A stretch of DNA of 64,000 nucleotides from Gelidibacter japonicus (GTDB lineage Bacteria; Bacteroidota; Bacteroidia; Flavobacteriales; Flavobacteriaceae): the NCBI RefSeq assembly GCF_010725055.1, contig NZ_BJKB01000003.1, positions 1 to 64,000 on the forward strand, read 5' to 3'. Shown here piece after piece: positions 55,732 to 64,000 of this stretch (the stretch's first letter is position 1; each line of letters starts with the position of its first letter). Both the position numbers and the translations under genes were made by a program. Under the pieces are notes generated by a model that saw only the letters and a program-made list of their open reading frames with translations, made no database searches and was not told the DNA's origin.

Positions 55732-57456
55732 ATGAAAAAAATTAACAGACTAATTTTCGGAATATTCACCTTAATGTTGATGGTATCGTGTTACGAAGGT
55801 ATTGATAAAATTTCGCAGGTAGACCCAGGACCGGATGCAGGTGCACCTATTGTAACCATAATGAGACCTGCTGACGGACTTGAAATTCAGGTTCCTGATC
55901 TGGTAACTTCCACAATGGTCCAATTTAGGGTTGAAGATGATATTGAGATTGCAACTATCACTGTCATGTTGAATGGTGTTGAAATTGCATCATATGACAG
56001 TTTTATCGATTATAGAATTGCCAACCTTGAGTTCATGCAAGATAATATCACAACTGGCGATCATGTATTGACAGTAACGGCAACCGATTTGGCCGGAAAT
56101 GTGACTACGGCATCGTCGAATTTCACAAAATCACCTCCCTACACACCAATGTTCGCAGGAGAACAATTTTACATGCCGTTTGATGGCGACTTTACTGAAT
56201 TAGTAAGCGTTATCGCGGCCGGAGAAGTTGGAAGTCCTGGATTTGGAGGCAGTAGTTATGCCGGTTCCAATTCCTACAAAGCAGGTACAGATAATTATTT
56301 GACCTTCCCGACAAGCGAACTGACTTTAGGTGAAAATTTTAGTGGCGCATTCTGGTATAAAGTCAATCCTTCACCAGACCGTTCGGGTATTTTGACCATA
56401 GGTGCCAATGCAGATAATCGAAACCAAGGTCTTAGATTGTTCCGTGAAGGAGGTGCCGAAAAACAACGGATCAAATTAAATGTTGGTACCGGAAGTGGAG
56501 AAAGCTGGAATGATGGTGGCGAAATTGATGTTGCCGCTGGAGGTTGGGTACATGTGGCGTTTACCATATCGCCGACAGAAACTAAAATTTACCTTAATGG
56601 AATGGAAGTCAATACGGGGACTTTAAGTGCGGCAGTAGATTGGACAGGTGCTTCCCAACTGGTCATTGGAGCAGGTGGTCCAACCTTTAGTTATTGGAAT
56701 CACAAGTCGGATTCGAGTTTGATGGATGAGTTGAGATTATTTGACACGACATTGTCACAGACTGAAATCACAAGTATGATTGCCCAGGGAAGTCAACGAA
56801 TGCATGTAAATTTTAATGGCAGTTATACCGATAATGTACGCGATATTGAAGCCACTATTGTAGGAACACCAGGTTTTGCAGGTGAAGGATATGCTGGTTC
56901 AAACGCCTATAAAGGTGCTGAGAATGCATATTTGACATTTCCTACAACAGGATTATTGAACAATCAATTCAGTGCTGCATTTTGGTATAAAATAAATGCA
57001 ACGCCAGATCGTGCCGGTATTTTGGTCATAGGACCTCCAGATACAGAAAACGCCAATTTCCCTAATGTTCAAAATAAGAGAACCAGTGGATTCCGTTTCT
57101 TCCGAGAGGGTGGCCCTACCAATCAGATTTTTAAACTCAATGTGGGTAATGGCACCGCAGATGCTTGGTTTGATGGAGGTGCCGTTGCTACCATAGATCC
57201 GACTGCAAATAATGGATGGATTCATTTGGCCTTTACTATTTCTTCAACCGAATGTGTGGTGTATATTAATGGAGAGGTGGTCAAACGGGGCGACTTTACA
57301 GGAGTGGACTGGACCGGTTGCGATTTGCTTTCTGTGATGTCAGGAGCACCTCGATTTACAGGATGGAACCACAAATCTGACCTGAGTATAATGGATGAAC
57401 TGAGAATTTTTGATAAAGCGCTTTCGCAGACTGAAATCCAATCTCTAATGTTCTAA
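55732..57456 (+). CDS. Surface lipoprotein with Ig-like and two LamG domains, probable glycan-binding protein
   Basis: A 574-residue lipoprotein; the start at 55732 opens MKKINRLIFGIFTLMLMVSCYE with lipidated Cys20, while the open frame running back to 55618 overlaps susD. Residues about 40-130 are an Ig-like domain (IVTIMRPADGLEIQVP, GDHVLTVTATDLAGN). Two concanavalin-like LamG domains follow (about 145-355 and 357-574), each with GSNSYKAG or GSNAYKGA, FSAAFWYK or FSGAFWYK, FREGG and WNHKSD, DELRLFD or DELRIFD; they are clear internal duplicates. The place behind susD is the usual site for SusE/SusF-type surface glycan-binding proteins. LamG domains can also be catalytic in GH16-like folds, but no catalytic motif is visible. 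Confidence 0.85.
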   Translation: MKKINRLIFGIFTLMLMVSCYEGIDKISQVDPGPDAGAPIVTIMRPADGLEIQVPDLVTSTMVQFRVEDDIEIATITVMLNGVEIASYDSFIDYRIANLEFMQDNITTGDHVLTVTATDLAGNVTTASSNFTKSPPYTPMFAGEQFYMPFDGDFTELVSVIAAGEVGSPGFGGSSYAGSNSYKAGTDNYLTFPTSELTLGENFSGAFWYKVNPSPDRSGILTIGANADNRNQGLRLFREGGAEKQRIKLNVGTGSGESWNDGGEIDVAAGGWVHVAFTISPTETKIYLNGMEVNTGTLSAAVDWTGASQLVIGAGGPTFSYWNHKSDSSLMDELRLFDTTLSQTEITSMIAQGSQRMHVNFNGSYTDNVRDIEATIVGTPGFAGEGYAGSNAYKGAENAYLTFPTTGLLNNQFSAAFWYKINATPDRAGILVIGPPDTENANFPNVQNKRTSGFRFFREGGPTNQIFKLNVGNGTADAWFDGGAVATIDPTANNGWIHLAFTISSTECVVYINGEVVKRGDFTGVDWTGCDLLSVMSGAPRFTGWNHKSDLSIMDELRIFDKALSQTEIQSLMF

Positions 57457-57514
57457 GAAAAAATGAATCGTCGTAATGGCGGGTGTGTTTTTTTATTGAG
57501 TTAGTCTAATTTGA

Positions 57515-57685
57515 TTTTGGCTGCATTCTGGCGACGGAGTGCAGCTAAAATTTATTAGTGAAACCCAAAACTCAGAAGCGTAGCGCATTGAGTTTTGATG
57601 GTTGAACTAATCCCGCTCTTTAGCGGGATCCAAACCCCTGTCTGCCGATAGGCAGGCAAAACTTAAAAATTGGTGCTCCTGGCAC
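57515..57685 (+). repeat. Five consecutive stem-loops, REP-like palindromic cluster
   Basis: TTTTGGCTGCA (57515-57525) pairs with 57540-57550 (one G-U); CAAAACTCA (57566-57574) with 57589-57597; ATCCCGCT (57610-57617) with AGCGGGAT (57622-57629) over a 4-base loop; TGTCTGCC (57639-57646) with GGCAGGCA (57651-57658) over GATA; GTGC (57673-57676) with GCAC (57682-57685). The CTGCCGATAGGCAG element resembles short palindromes scattered through flavobacterial genomes. The block separates the LamG gene from the first GH144 gene and could protect or cut the mRNA. Confidence 0.65.
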
Positions 57686-57704
57686 TTAAATTAAAGATTG
57701 TTCA

Positions 57705-59093
57705 ATGGACTATTTTATGAATAAAATCTCTAACAAACTATTGATGTTCTGGATACCTTTTGTACTCCTTTTTGTTAGCTGTAATACTGCCGTAAAAAAG
57801 CAAGATCATCGGTCCCTTATAAGTAAATCAGAGGTTATACTTGCTGATGATCCTCTGCTGGATACCATTCAAAAACAGACCTTCAATTACTTTTGGGAAG
57901 GAGCCGAACCCAACTCTGGCTTGGCAAGAGAACGTCTCCATATGGATGACGTTTATCCTACCAGTCCTAAAAACACGGTAACTACAGGGGGTTCTGGATT
58001 TGGATTTATGGCGCTTTTGGTAGGGATTAAAAAGGGATATATTTCAAGAGAAGATGCTGTAAATAGATTCATTAAAATGGTGGACTTTCTTGAAAAGGCC
58101 GATCGCTTCCACGGCGCTTGGCCTCATTGGCTTAATGGCGAAACTGGCAAAGTACTGCCTTTTAGCAAAAAGGATGATGGAGGCGACTTGGTGGAAACTG
58201 CCTTATTGATTCAGGGCATGCTCACCGTTAGAGAGTATTTTAAAGACGGTAATGTCAAAGAAAAACAACTCGCCAATAAAATTGACCAACTTTGGAGAGA
58301 AGTGGAGTGGGATTGGTACACCAAAGGCGAGAACGTCCTGTATTGGCACTGGTCTCCCAACTATCATTGGGACATGGATTTCCCTATTGGTGGCTATAAT
58401 GAATGTCTGATTATGTACGTACTTGCTGCAGCCTCACCGACGCATCCAATTTCTAAAGAAGTTTATGATCAGGGTTGGGCTTTGAATGGCAACATCGTAT
58501 CTAAGGATTCTTTGTATGGCATCCCATTGGTGTTAAATTATTATGAAAACGATGACGCTGATATTGGTCCCTTATTTTGGGCGCATTATTCCTATTTGGG
58601 TTTGAATCCGAAAGGGTTGAAAGATCAATATGCCGATTATTGGCAATTGGTTCAAAACCATGCCAAGATTCACCATGCTTATGCTGTGGATAACCCAAAG
58701 AACTTTAAATTTTATGGAGATAGCTTATGGGGCATGACTTCCAGTTATTCCATTAATGGTTATAACGCTCATAGACCGGGAGATGATTTAGGTGTTATTT
58801 CACCTACCGCAGCCTTAGCGTCCATCCCTTACACTCCTGAAGAGAGCATGAAAATGCTTCATTATTTATATGAAAAACAAGATTCTCTTATCGGTAAATA
58901 TGGACCTTATGATGCGTTTAGTTTAGATAAGAAATGGTACGTTAAGCGCTATCTGGCCATTGATCAGGGACCTATTCCCATCATGATTGAAAACTATCGA
59001 TCAGGAATGCTTTGGGACTTGTTTATGCAAAATAAAGATGTTCAACATGGACTTGAGAAACTCGGATTCACTTTTAAAAATAAAATAAACTAA
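57705..59093 (+). CDS. GH144 endo-beta-1,2-glucanase family lipoprotein, first copy
   Basis: A 462-residue protein; an ATG at 57717 fits the leader equally well. The leader (FWIPFVLLFVSCNT) has a lipobox Cys, so it is anchored in the envelope. The catalytic domain (about 45-460) shows family blocks: QTFNYFWEGAEPNSGLARER, TGGSGFGFMALLVGI, DRFHGAWPHWLNGETGKV, GGDLVETALLIQG, WDWYTKGENVLYWHWSPNY, GYNECLIMYVLAAASP and AIDQGPIPIMIENYRSGMLW. Proteins of this type are often listed as glucoamylase family or DUF3131-like; the characterised Chitinophaga enzyme is an endo-beta-1,2-glucanase. It is followed after six bases by a close paralogue. Confidence 0.87.
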   Translation: MDYFMNKISNKLLMFWIPFVLLFVSCNTAVKKQDHRSLISKSEVILADDPLLDTIQKQTFNYFWEGAEPNSGLARERLHMDDVYPTSPKNTVTTGGSGFGFMALLVGIKKGYISREDAVNRFIKMVDFLEKADRFHGAWPHWLNGETGKVLPFSKKDDGGDLVETALLIQGMLTVREYFKDGNVKEKQLANKIDQLWREVEWDWYTKGENVLYWHWSPNYHWDMDFPIGGYNECLIMYVLAAASPTHPISKEVYDQGWALNGNIVSKDSLYGIPLVLNYYENDDADIGPLFWAHYSYLGLNPKGLKDQYADYWQLVQNHAKIHHAYAVDNPKNFKFYGDSLWGMTSSYSINGYNAHRPGDDLGVISPTAALASIPYTPEESMKMLHYLYEKQDSLIGKYGPYDAFSLDKKWYVKRYLAIDQGPIPIMIENYRSGMLWDLFMQNKDVQHGLEKLGFTFKNKIN

Positions 59094-59099
59094 GATTTC

Positions 59100-60467
59100 A
59101 TGAAAAAAATATACGGCTTTCTTTTAATTGCATTTATAACCTTTGCCTGTTCTAAAAGTTCACCTTCAGAACCCTTTAATCCACATCCTGTTGATGATGG
59201 ACCAGTTCTTATCGATCCGTTGACCGATGTGGAGATGATGGATTTGGTGCAACGCGAAACTTTCAAATACTTTTGGGATTACGCAGAGTCAAATTCTAAA
59301 GCAGCAAGAGAACGTTATATTCCAAGTAACCCTTCCCAAGATCAACATGTGGTGACTTCAGGAGGAACTGGTTTTGGCTTGATGGCTATTTTGGTGGGTA
59401 TTGAAAGAGGCTATATAACAAGAGCTGAAGCGGTGACAAGATTACAAACGCTTTTGACATTTTTAGAAAATGCTGACCGATTTCATGGAGCATGGTCACA
59501 TTGGATCAATGGTACTAATGGAAGCACCATCCCGTTTAGCAACCAGGACAATGGTGGTGATTTGGTTGAAACATCCTTTGTGGCTCAAGGACTGATCTGT
59601 ATCAAAGAATATTTTAAAAACGGCTCTCCAACAGAGGTGGAATTGGCCAATAAAGCAGATTCACTATGGAAAGGGGTTGAATGGGATTGGTACACAAAAA
59701 ATGAAAACGTACTGTACTGGCATTGGAGTCCCAATTATGCCTTTGCCATGGATCTGAAAATTCAAGGTTATAATGAATGCCTGGTAACTTATGTTATGGC
59801 CGCCGCATCACCGGATTATTCCATTTCTCCTGATGTTTATACACAAGGTTGGGCAAGCAATGGTACTATTGAGTCTTCAAATGTGCAATATGGTTTACCA
59901 CTAATTTTAAAACATGCCGGTTCACCTCAGTTTGGAGGCCCAATGTTTTTTAGCCACTATTCATTTTTGGGTTTGAACCCGATGAATTTAGTGGACCAGT
60001 ATGCCAATTATAAAGATGTTGTGACCAATCACGCTAAAATCAATTATCAATATGCGGTTCAAAATCCGCAGAACTTTGAAGGTTACGGAATGGATTGCTG
60101 GGGGTTATCAGCAAGCTATTCCCGAAATACGGATGGATCCTTAGGTTATTCGGCACATAGTCCAGTAAACGATAAAGGTGTTATTTCACCTACGGCAGCT
60201 ATTAGTTCTATCGCCTATACACCTACGGAATCTTTACGCGCCATGCATTATTTCTATCAGAACAAAGATAAATTATTGGGAAAGGCCGGATTTTACGATG
60301 CGTTCAGCCCTGAATATAATTTTTGGGTCGCTCAGGCTTATCTGGCTATTGATCAAGGCCCTCAGATCATTATGATTGAAAATCACAGAACGGGTTTGTT
60401 ATGGAACTTATTCATGCAGAATGAAGATGTCCGTAACGGACTTGATAAACTTGGGTTTACCTATTAA
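59100..60467 (+). CDS. GH144 endo-beta-1,2-glucanase family lipoprotein, second copy
   Basis: A 455-residue lipoprotein (MKKIYGFLLIAFITFACSKS, lipidated Cys17). It carries the same blocks as the upstream copy: QRETFKYFWDYAESNSKAARERY, TSGGTGFGLMAILVGIE, DRFHGAWSHWINGTNG, GGDLVETSFVAQG, WDWYTKNENVLYWHWSPNY, GYNECLVTYVMAAASP and AIDQGPQIIMIENHRTGLLW. The pair clearly arose by tandem duplication and is well diverged, so the copies may differ in chain-length preference or in position (surface versus periplasm). A lipoprotein leader with a Pro/Ser-rich linker follows the Cys. Both aromatic and acidic family residues look intact. Confidence 0.87.
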   Translation: MKKIYGFLLIAFITFACSKSSPSEPFNPHPVDDGPVLIDPLTDVEMMDLVQRETFKYFWDYAESNSKAARERYIPSNPSQDQHVVTSGGTGFGLMAILVGIERGYITRAEAVTRLQTLLTFLENADRFHGAWSHWINGTNGSTIPFSNQDNGGDLVETSFVAQGLICIKEYFKNGSPTEVELANKADSLWKGVEWDWYTKNENVLYWHWSPNYAFAMDLKIQGYNECLVTYVMAAASPDYSISPDVYTQGWASNGTIESSNVQYGLPLILKHAGSPQFGGPMFFSHYSFLGLNPMNLVDQYANYKDVVTNHAKINYQYAVQNPQNFEGYGMDCWGLSASYSRNTDGSLGYSAHSPVNDKGVISPTAAISSIAYTPTESLRAMHYFYQNKDKLLGKAGFYDAFSPEYNFWVAQAYLAIDQGPQIIMIENHRTGLLWNLFMQNEDVRNGLDKLGFTY

Positions 60468-60512
60468 TAACTAAAGTTTTTAACTTTTTGGAGAACTTAA
60501 ATGATTAAATAA

Positions 60513-61307
60513 ATGAGCTTAAACTTTAAAAATATAATTTTTATAGTTGCGATACTTCTTTTAAATACTATAAAGATATCGGCGCAACATCAAGACCATT
60601 ATCTCCAAGAACAATTTGTTTGTGGAAATGACACCTTAAACTATCGGATATTGATGCCTAAAAATTTTGAATCTCCCAATCAATTTCCGGTTATTTTGTT
60701 TCTTCATGGTGCTGGCGAAAGAGGCAGTGACAACTCACGGCAATTAATTCATGGCAGTGAATTGTTTTATAAAATGAAGGATTCCTTTCCTGCAATCGTC
60801 ATCTTTCCACAATGTCCGCAAAACGATTATTGGGCAAATGCTACAATTGATCGAAACACAAAACCCCTTTCGTTAAGTTTCCCATTGGATAGCGCTCCAA
60901 CCAAATCTATGACCTTAGTTATGCAATTACTGGACGAAATGCTGACCAAGCCCTATGTCAAAAAAGACCAGGTTTATGTTGGTGGACTTTCGATGGGCGG
61001 TATGGGGACTTTCGAAATCCTTTACAGAAAACCTGAAGTTTTTGCGGCGGCCTTCGCCATTTGTGGTGCAGGAAATCCTGAGGCTACAAAAGCTTATGCC
61101 AAAACCGTCCCGATGTGGATTTTTCACGGTGCCAACGATGATGTGGTCTCACCGCAGGAATCTGTGGATATGGTTTCCGGAATTTTAAAATATGGAGGGA
61201 AGCCTAATTTTTCGCTTTTTGCCAAAGACAATCACAACAGTTGGGATTCGGCATTTGCTGAACCAGAACTGATGCCTTGGTTATTTTCTAACTCTAAATC
61301 TAAATAA
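60513..61307 (+). CDS. Exported alpha/beta-hydrolase (carboxylesterase type)
   Basis: A 264-residue exported esterase (signal peptide 1-24, ending KISAQ). The catalytic triad is visible: Ser160 in GLSMGGMG, Asp209 or Asp210 in GANDDVV, and His241 in DNHNSWD. HGAGERGSDNSRQLIHG provides the oxyanion-hole segment of the phospholipase/carboxylesterase and PHB-depolymerase-like group. In glycan loci such enzymes remove acyl groups that block glycosidases; here it may remove succinyl, acetyl or other substituents from the glucan (inference). Its stop codon overlaps the next ATG by one base (TAATG), so the two are translationally coupled. Confidence 0.85.
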   Translation: MSLNFKNIIFIVAILLLNTIKISAQHQDHYLQEQFVCGNDTLNYRILMPKNFESPNQFPVILFLHGAGERGSDNSRQLIHGSELFYKMKDSFPAIVIFPQCPQNDYWANATIDRNTKPLSLSFPLDSAPTKSMTLVMQLLDEMLTKPYVKKDQVYVGGLSMGGMGTFEILYRKPEVFAAAFAICGAGNPEATKAYAKTVPMWIFHGANDDVVSPQESVDMVSGILKYGGKPNFSLFAKDNHNSWDSAFAEPELMPWLFSNSKSK

Positions 61308-63619
61308 TGAAATTACAATCTTTTAACTCCGTTTTTTTTAGCATCCTGCTTATCGGCTTGTTTTCCTGCAATACCTATCAGGCACAAACCCAAGTGAAAC
61401 CTCAAAAATCCATTGAACAGAAAGTAGATTCGATTCTGAAATTGATGACTTTGGAAGAAAAACTGGGTCAGCTCAATTTGCCTTCTGCTGGAGATATCAC
61501 AACGGGTCAAGCCACAAGTTCCGACATCGGAAAAAAAATTGAAGAAGGTAAAGTGGGCGGATTATTCAATATTAAAACGGTCCAAAAAATCAAAGAAGTC
61601 CAAAAAGTGGCCATGGAAAAAAGCAGATTGAAAATTCCGTTATTATTTGGCATGGATGTGATTCATGGTTACGAAACGACATTTCCAATTCCTTTGGGAT
61701 TATCAAGTTCTTGGGATATGCCCATGATCGAAAAGACCGCGCGTATTGCAGCTATTGAAGCCAGTGCCGATGGCATCAACTGGACCTTTTCACCTATGGT
61801 TGATCTGTCTCGTGATGCGCGATGGGGTCGCGTTTCTGAGGGGTCTGGAGAAGATGTTTACTTGGGCAGCCAAATCGCAATAGCCATGGTTAAAGGGTAT
61901 CAAGGTACAGATTTGACCGACAACAAGACTATCATGGCCTGTGTGAAACATTTCGCATTATATGGTGCTTCAGAGGCTGGACGCGATTATAACACCGTCG
62001 ATATGAGCCGGATCAAAATGTACAACGATTTCTTACCCCCTTACAAAGCAGCGATTGATGCTGGTGTGGGTTCAGTGATGGCATCATTTAATGAAATTGA
62101 TGGGATTCCTGCCACAGGAAATAAATGGTTGATGACCGATTTACTACGCACCGATTGGGGATTTGACGGATTTGTGGTAACCGATTATACTGGCATCAAT
62201 GAAATGGTTGATCACGGAATGGGGGATCTTCAGGCGGTTTCCGCAATGGCAATTAACGCTGGAATTGATATGGACATGGTTGGTGAAGGCTTATTGACGA
62301 CCTTGGAAAAATCGTATAAGGAAGGTAAAGTTTCTATGGAAACAATTGATACAGCAGTGAAACGCATGCTTACGGCTAAATATGAATTGGGCCTTTTTGA
62401 TGATCCTTATAAATATTGCGATGTCAACCGAGCAAAAACAGAAATCTTTACTGATGAGCACCGTGCATTCGCCAGAAAAGTATCGGCGGAATCGATGGTA
62501 TTGTTGAAAAACGACAATCAAACCTTACCCTTAAAAAAATCAAGAACTATTGCATTAGTTGGACCTTTAGCCAATAATGCGGTGAATATGGCAGGCACAT
62601 GGTCTGTGGCCACCAAACAAGAAAAATCCATTCCGTTGTTGGAAGGCTTGAAAATCGTGGTCGGTGATAAAGCTAAAATTTTATACGCCAAAGGCAGTAA
62701 TCTTGCTGAGGATTTGGAGTACGAAAAACGCGTCACCATGTTTGGAAAGGACATTCCTCGTGACGGACGTACAGACAAGCAAATGCTTGATGAAGCTTTG
62801 GAAATCGCCTCCAAATCGGATGTGATTATTGCGGCTTTGGGCGAATCGGCTGAAATGAGTGGTGAAAGCAGTAGCCGAACCAATCTTGACATTCCGCAAA
62901 TTCAAAAGGATCTGTTGCAAGCACTTTTAAAAACAGGAAAGCCTGTCGTTTTGGTCATGTTTACCGGTCGTCCCTTGACCATTGAAGAAGAGGTGGAAAC
63001 CGTTCCGGCCATTTTGAATGTATGGTTTCCTGGAAGTGAAGCTGGTTTGGCAATTTCTGATGTCTTGTTTGGCGATGTGAATCCTTCAGGAAAATTAACG
63101 GCGACGTTTCCACGGAATGTGGGACAGATCCCTATTTACTATAACCATAAAAACACCGGACGTCCATTAAACAATAAAGAAGGCGTTTTTGAGAAATTCA
63201 GATCCAATTATCTGGATGTCCGCAATGAGCCATTATTTCCTTTTGGATATGGATTGAGCTATACCACCTTTGACTATTCGAACTTAAAATTGAGCACCAA
63301 TCAAATCGACATGAATGGTACTATTTATGTTTCCGTGGATGTTAAGAATTCAGGGAATTATGATGGGAAGGAAGTCGTTCAGCTCTACATCAGAGATTTG
63401 GTGGGGTCAGTGACGCGTCCGGTGAAGGAATTAAAAGGCTTCGAAAAAGTGGAAATCAAAAAAGGCGAAACTAAAACAATAAGATTCAACCTGACTGTTG
63501 AAGATTTAAAATTCTACAATTCCAATTTGGATTTTGTAGCGGAACCCGGACAGTTTGAAGTTTTTGTGGGCACCAATTCTGACACCACTATGAAAACTGG
63601 ATTTGAGTTGAAAAATTAA
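61307..63619 (+). CDS. bglX: GH3 beta-glucosidase (BglX type), lipoprotein
   Basis: A 770-residue periplasmic lipoprotein (MKLQSFNSVFFSILLIGLFSCNT, lipidated Cys21). It has the full GH3 arrangement: barrel domain (about 35-385), with VDLSRDARWGRVSEGSGEDVYLG, KHFALYGASEAGRDYN and nucleophile Asp293 in FVVTDYTG; the alpha/beta sandwich (about 395-620; VLLKNDNQTLPL, AALGESAEMSGESSSR); and a C-terminal fibronectin type III-like domain (about 660-765). It should trim gluco-oligosaccharides to glucose. In Bacteroides thetaiotaomicron a GH3 beta-glucosidase specific for beta-1,2-gluco-oligosaccharides (BT_3567) sits next to a GH144-type gene, which supports the same role here. It overlaps the esterase gene by one base. 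Confidence 0.92.
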   Translation: MKLQSFNSVFFSILLIGLFSCNTYQAQTQVKPQKSIEQKVDSILKLMTLEEKLGQLNLPSAGDITTGQATSSDIGKKIEEGKVGGLFNIKTVQKIKEVQKVAMEKSRLKIPLLFGMDVIHGYETTFPIPLGLSSSWDMPMIEKTARIAAIEASADGINWTFSPMVDLSRDARWGRVSEGSGEDVYLGSQIAIAMVKGYQGTDLTDNKTIMACVKHFALYGASEAGRDYNTVDMSRIKMYNDFLPPYKAAIDAGVGSVMASFNEIDGIPATGNKWLMTDLLRTDWGFDGFVVTDYTGINEMVDHGMGDLQAVSAMAINAGIDMDMVGEGLLTTLEKSYKEGKVSMETIDTAVKRMLTAKYELGLFDDPYKYCDVNRAKTEIFTDEHRAFARKVSAESMVLLKNDNQTLPLKKSRTIALVGPLANNAVNMAGTWSVATKQEKSIPLLEGLKIVVGDKAKILYAKGSNLAEDLEYEKRVTMFGKDIPRDGRTDKQMLDEALEIASKSDVIIAALGESAEMSGESSSRTNLDIPQIQKDLLQALLKTGKPVVLVMFTGRPLTIEEEVETVPAILNVWFPGSEAGLAISDVLFGDVNPSGKLTATFPRNVGQIPIYYNHKNTGRPLNNKEGVFEKFRSNYLDVRNEPLFPFGYGLSYTTFDYSNLKLSTNQIDMNGTIYVSVDVKNSGNYDGKEVVQLYIRDLVGSVTRPVKELKGFEKVEIKKGETKTIRFNLTVEDLKFYNSNLDFVAEPGQFEVFVGTNSDTTMKTGFELKN

Positions 63620-63630
63620 GGTTAAAAAGA

Positions 63631-63673
63631 GACCTCACAATCCTGAGAGCTATCGGGATGAATCTGTGAGGTC
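63631..63673 (+). other. Nested stem-loop between the GH3 and GH97 genes
   Basis: GACCTCACA (63631-63639) pairs with TGTGAGGTC (63665-63673), and inside it ATCCTGA (63640-63646) pairs with TCGGGAT (63653-63659) through one wobble. There is no T run and a start codon follows within six bases, so an intra-operon mRNA processing or attenuation element is likelier than a full terminator. The AGCTATCGGGA core resembles palindromes common in flavobacteria. Confidence 0.55.
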
Positions 63674-63678
63674 TAATC

Positions 63679-64000
63679 ATGTTAGCTATGAATAAATTAT
63701 TTGTAATATTATTTTGTTTCGTGTTTACTTGCGTCAACGCACAGCAACTGCAGTCCCCATCAAAGGACATTGTGGTTGATTTCTCGTTGGATGACCAGGG
63801 GGAACCAACGTATCAAATTATGTATAAAGGGAAAGAAGTCCTCAAACCAAGTAAAATGGGGGTTCTGTTGAAGGATGGAAATACATTGAACAAAAACTTC
63901 AGGATCCTTGATGTTGAAACCAGCACATTTGACGAGAATTGGACGCCAGTTTTAGGTGAGGAAGCAGTGATAAGAAACCATTACAACCAAATGACCGTGC
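63679..64000 (+). CDS. GH97-family glycoside hydrolase, partial (5' end only)
   Basis: Reads to the right edge of the window. Two in-frame starts exist, 63679 and 63688; the second gives the cleaner signal peptide (MNKLFVILFCFVFTCVNAQ). The following residues (QLQSPSKDIVVDFSLDDQGEPTYQIMYKGKEVLKPSKMG, then LNKNFRILDVETSTFDENWTPVLGEE) match the N-terminal beta-domain of GH97 enzymes, including the SPDGKI-type start and the E-x-W-x-P-V-x-G-E-E stretch. GH97 includes alpha-glucosidases and alpha-galactosidases, so specificity cannot be told from this part. It presumably extends the second locus by one gene. Confidence 0.88.
   Translation, partial: MLAMNKLFVILFCFVFTCVNAQQLQSPSKDIVVDFSLDDQGEPTYQIMYKGKEVLKPSKMGVLLKDGNTLNKNFRILDVETSTFDENWTPVLGEEAVIRNHYNQMTV

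Overview
The window looks like the chromosome of a marine or environmental member of the Flavobacteriaceae (Bacteroidota). It has two SusC/SusD loci, type IX secretion and gliding-motility proteins with C-terminal sorting domains, a PorP/SprF family protein, lipoproteins with short lipoboxes, Bacteroidota-type promoter boxes (TTG/TTTG, about 20 bp, TAnnTTTG), A/T-rich start regions and low GC. No tRNA, rRNA, insertion sequence or CRISPR array was seen.

Layout. (1) 353-4836: an ABC ATPase and a permease fused to an M1 aminopeptidase domain. (2) 4916-22354: an amino-sugar locus that reads as peptidoglycan-sugar scavenging. A divergent DeoR-type regulator is followed by a decayed NagX-like membrane acyltransferase remnant, SusC/SusD, two DUF1343 (NamZ-type exo-N-acetylmuramidase family) proteins, a sodium:solute symporter, MurQ, a NagZ-type GH3 lipoprotein, a GH18 enzyme with a type IX sorting domain, and a GH9-CE4 fusion. 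Secreted and surface enzymes would cut glycan, SusCD would import fragments, periplasmic NagZ/NamZ would release GlcNAc and MurNAc, the symporter would move sugar to the cytoplasm, and MurQ would convert MurNAc-6-P to GlcNAc-6-P. No MurNAc kinase is visible here. (3) 22415-27486: two paralogous tandem-Usp proteins around a beta-propeller-like protein, a small dihaem cytochrome c and a YdjM-type membrane protein.

(4) 27792-29865: an exported unknown protein and a beta-helix-like exported protein, each with a good promoter. (5) 30043-45276: a four-gene cluster resembling the Flavobacterium johnsoniae sprC-sprD-sprB-sprF gliding cluster, including a giant adhesin of about 3267 residues with about 29 SprB-type repeats. 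(6) 45304-47805: a small exported protein and a TPR/LuxR-like regulator. (7) 48092-64000: a regulator with a periplasmic propeller and a LuxR-like HTH but no histidine kinase, followed by a second polysaccharide utilisation locus: SusC, SusD, a double-LamG lipoprotein, two GH144 enzymes, an esterase, a GH3 beta-glucosidase and the start of a GH97 enzyme. GH144 plus GH3 points to beta-1,2-glucan as substrate.

The most interesting points are the peptidoglycan-sugar locus with its GH9-CE4 fusion and two DUF1343 forms, the frameshifted NagX remnant in what looks like an empty 1.1-kb gap, a terminator abutting the start of the first DUF1343 gene, a phased TACGTCA repeat array upstream of the second susC, and a run of five hairpins inside the second locus.
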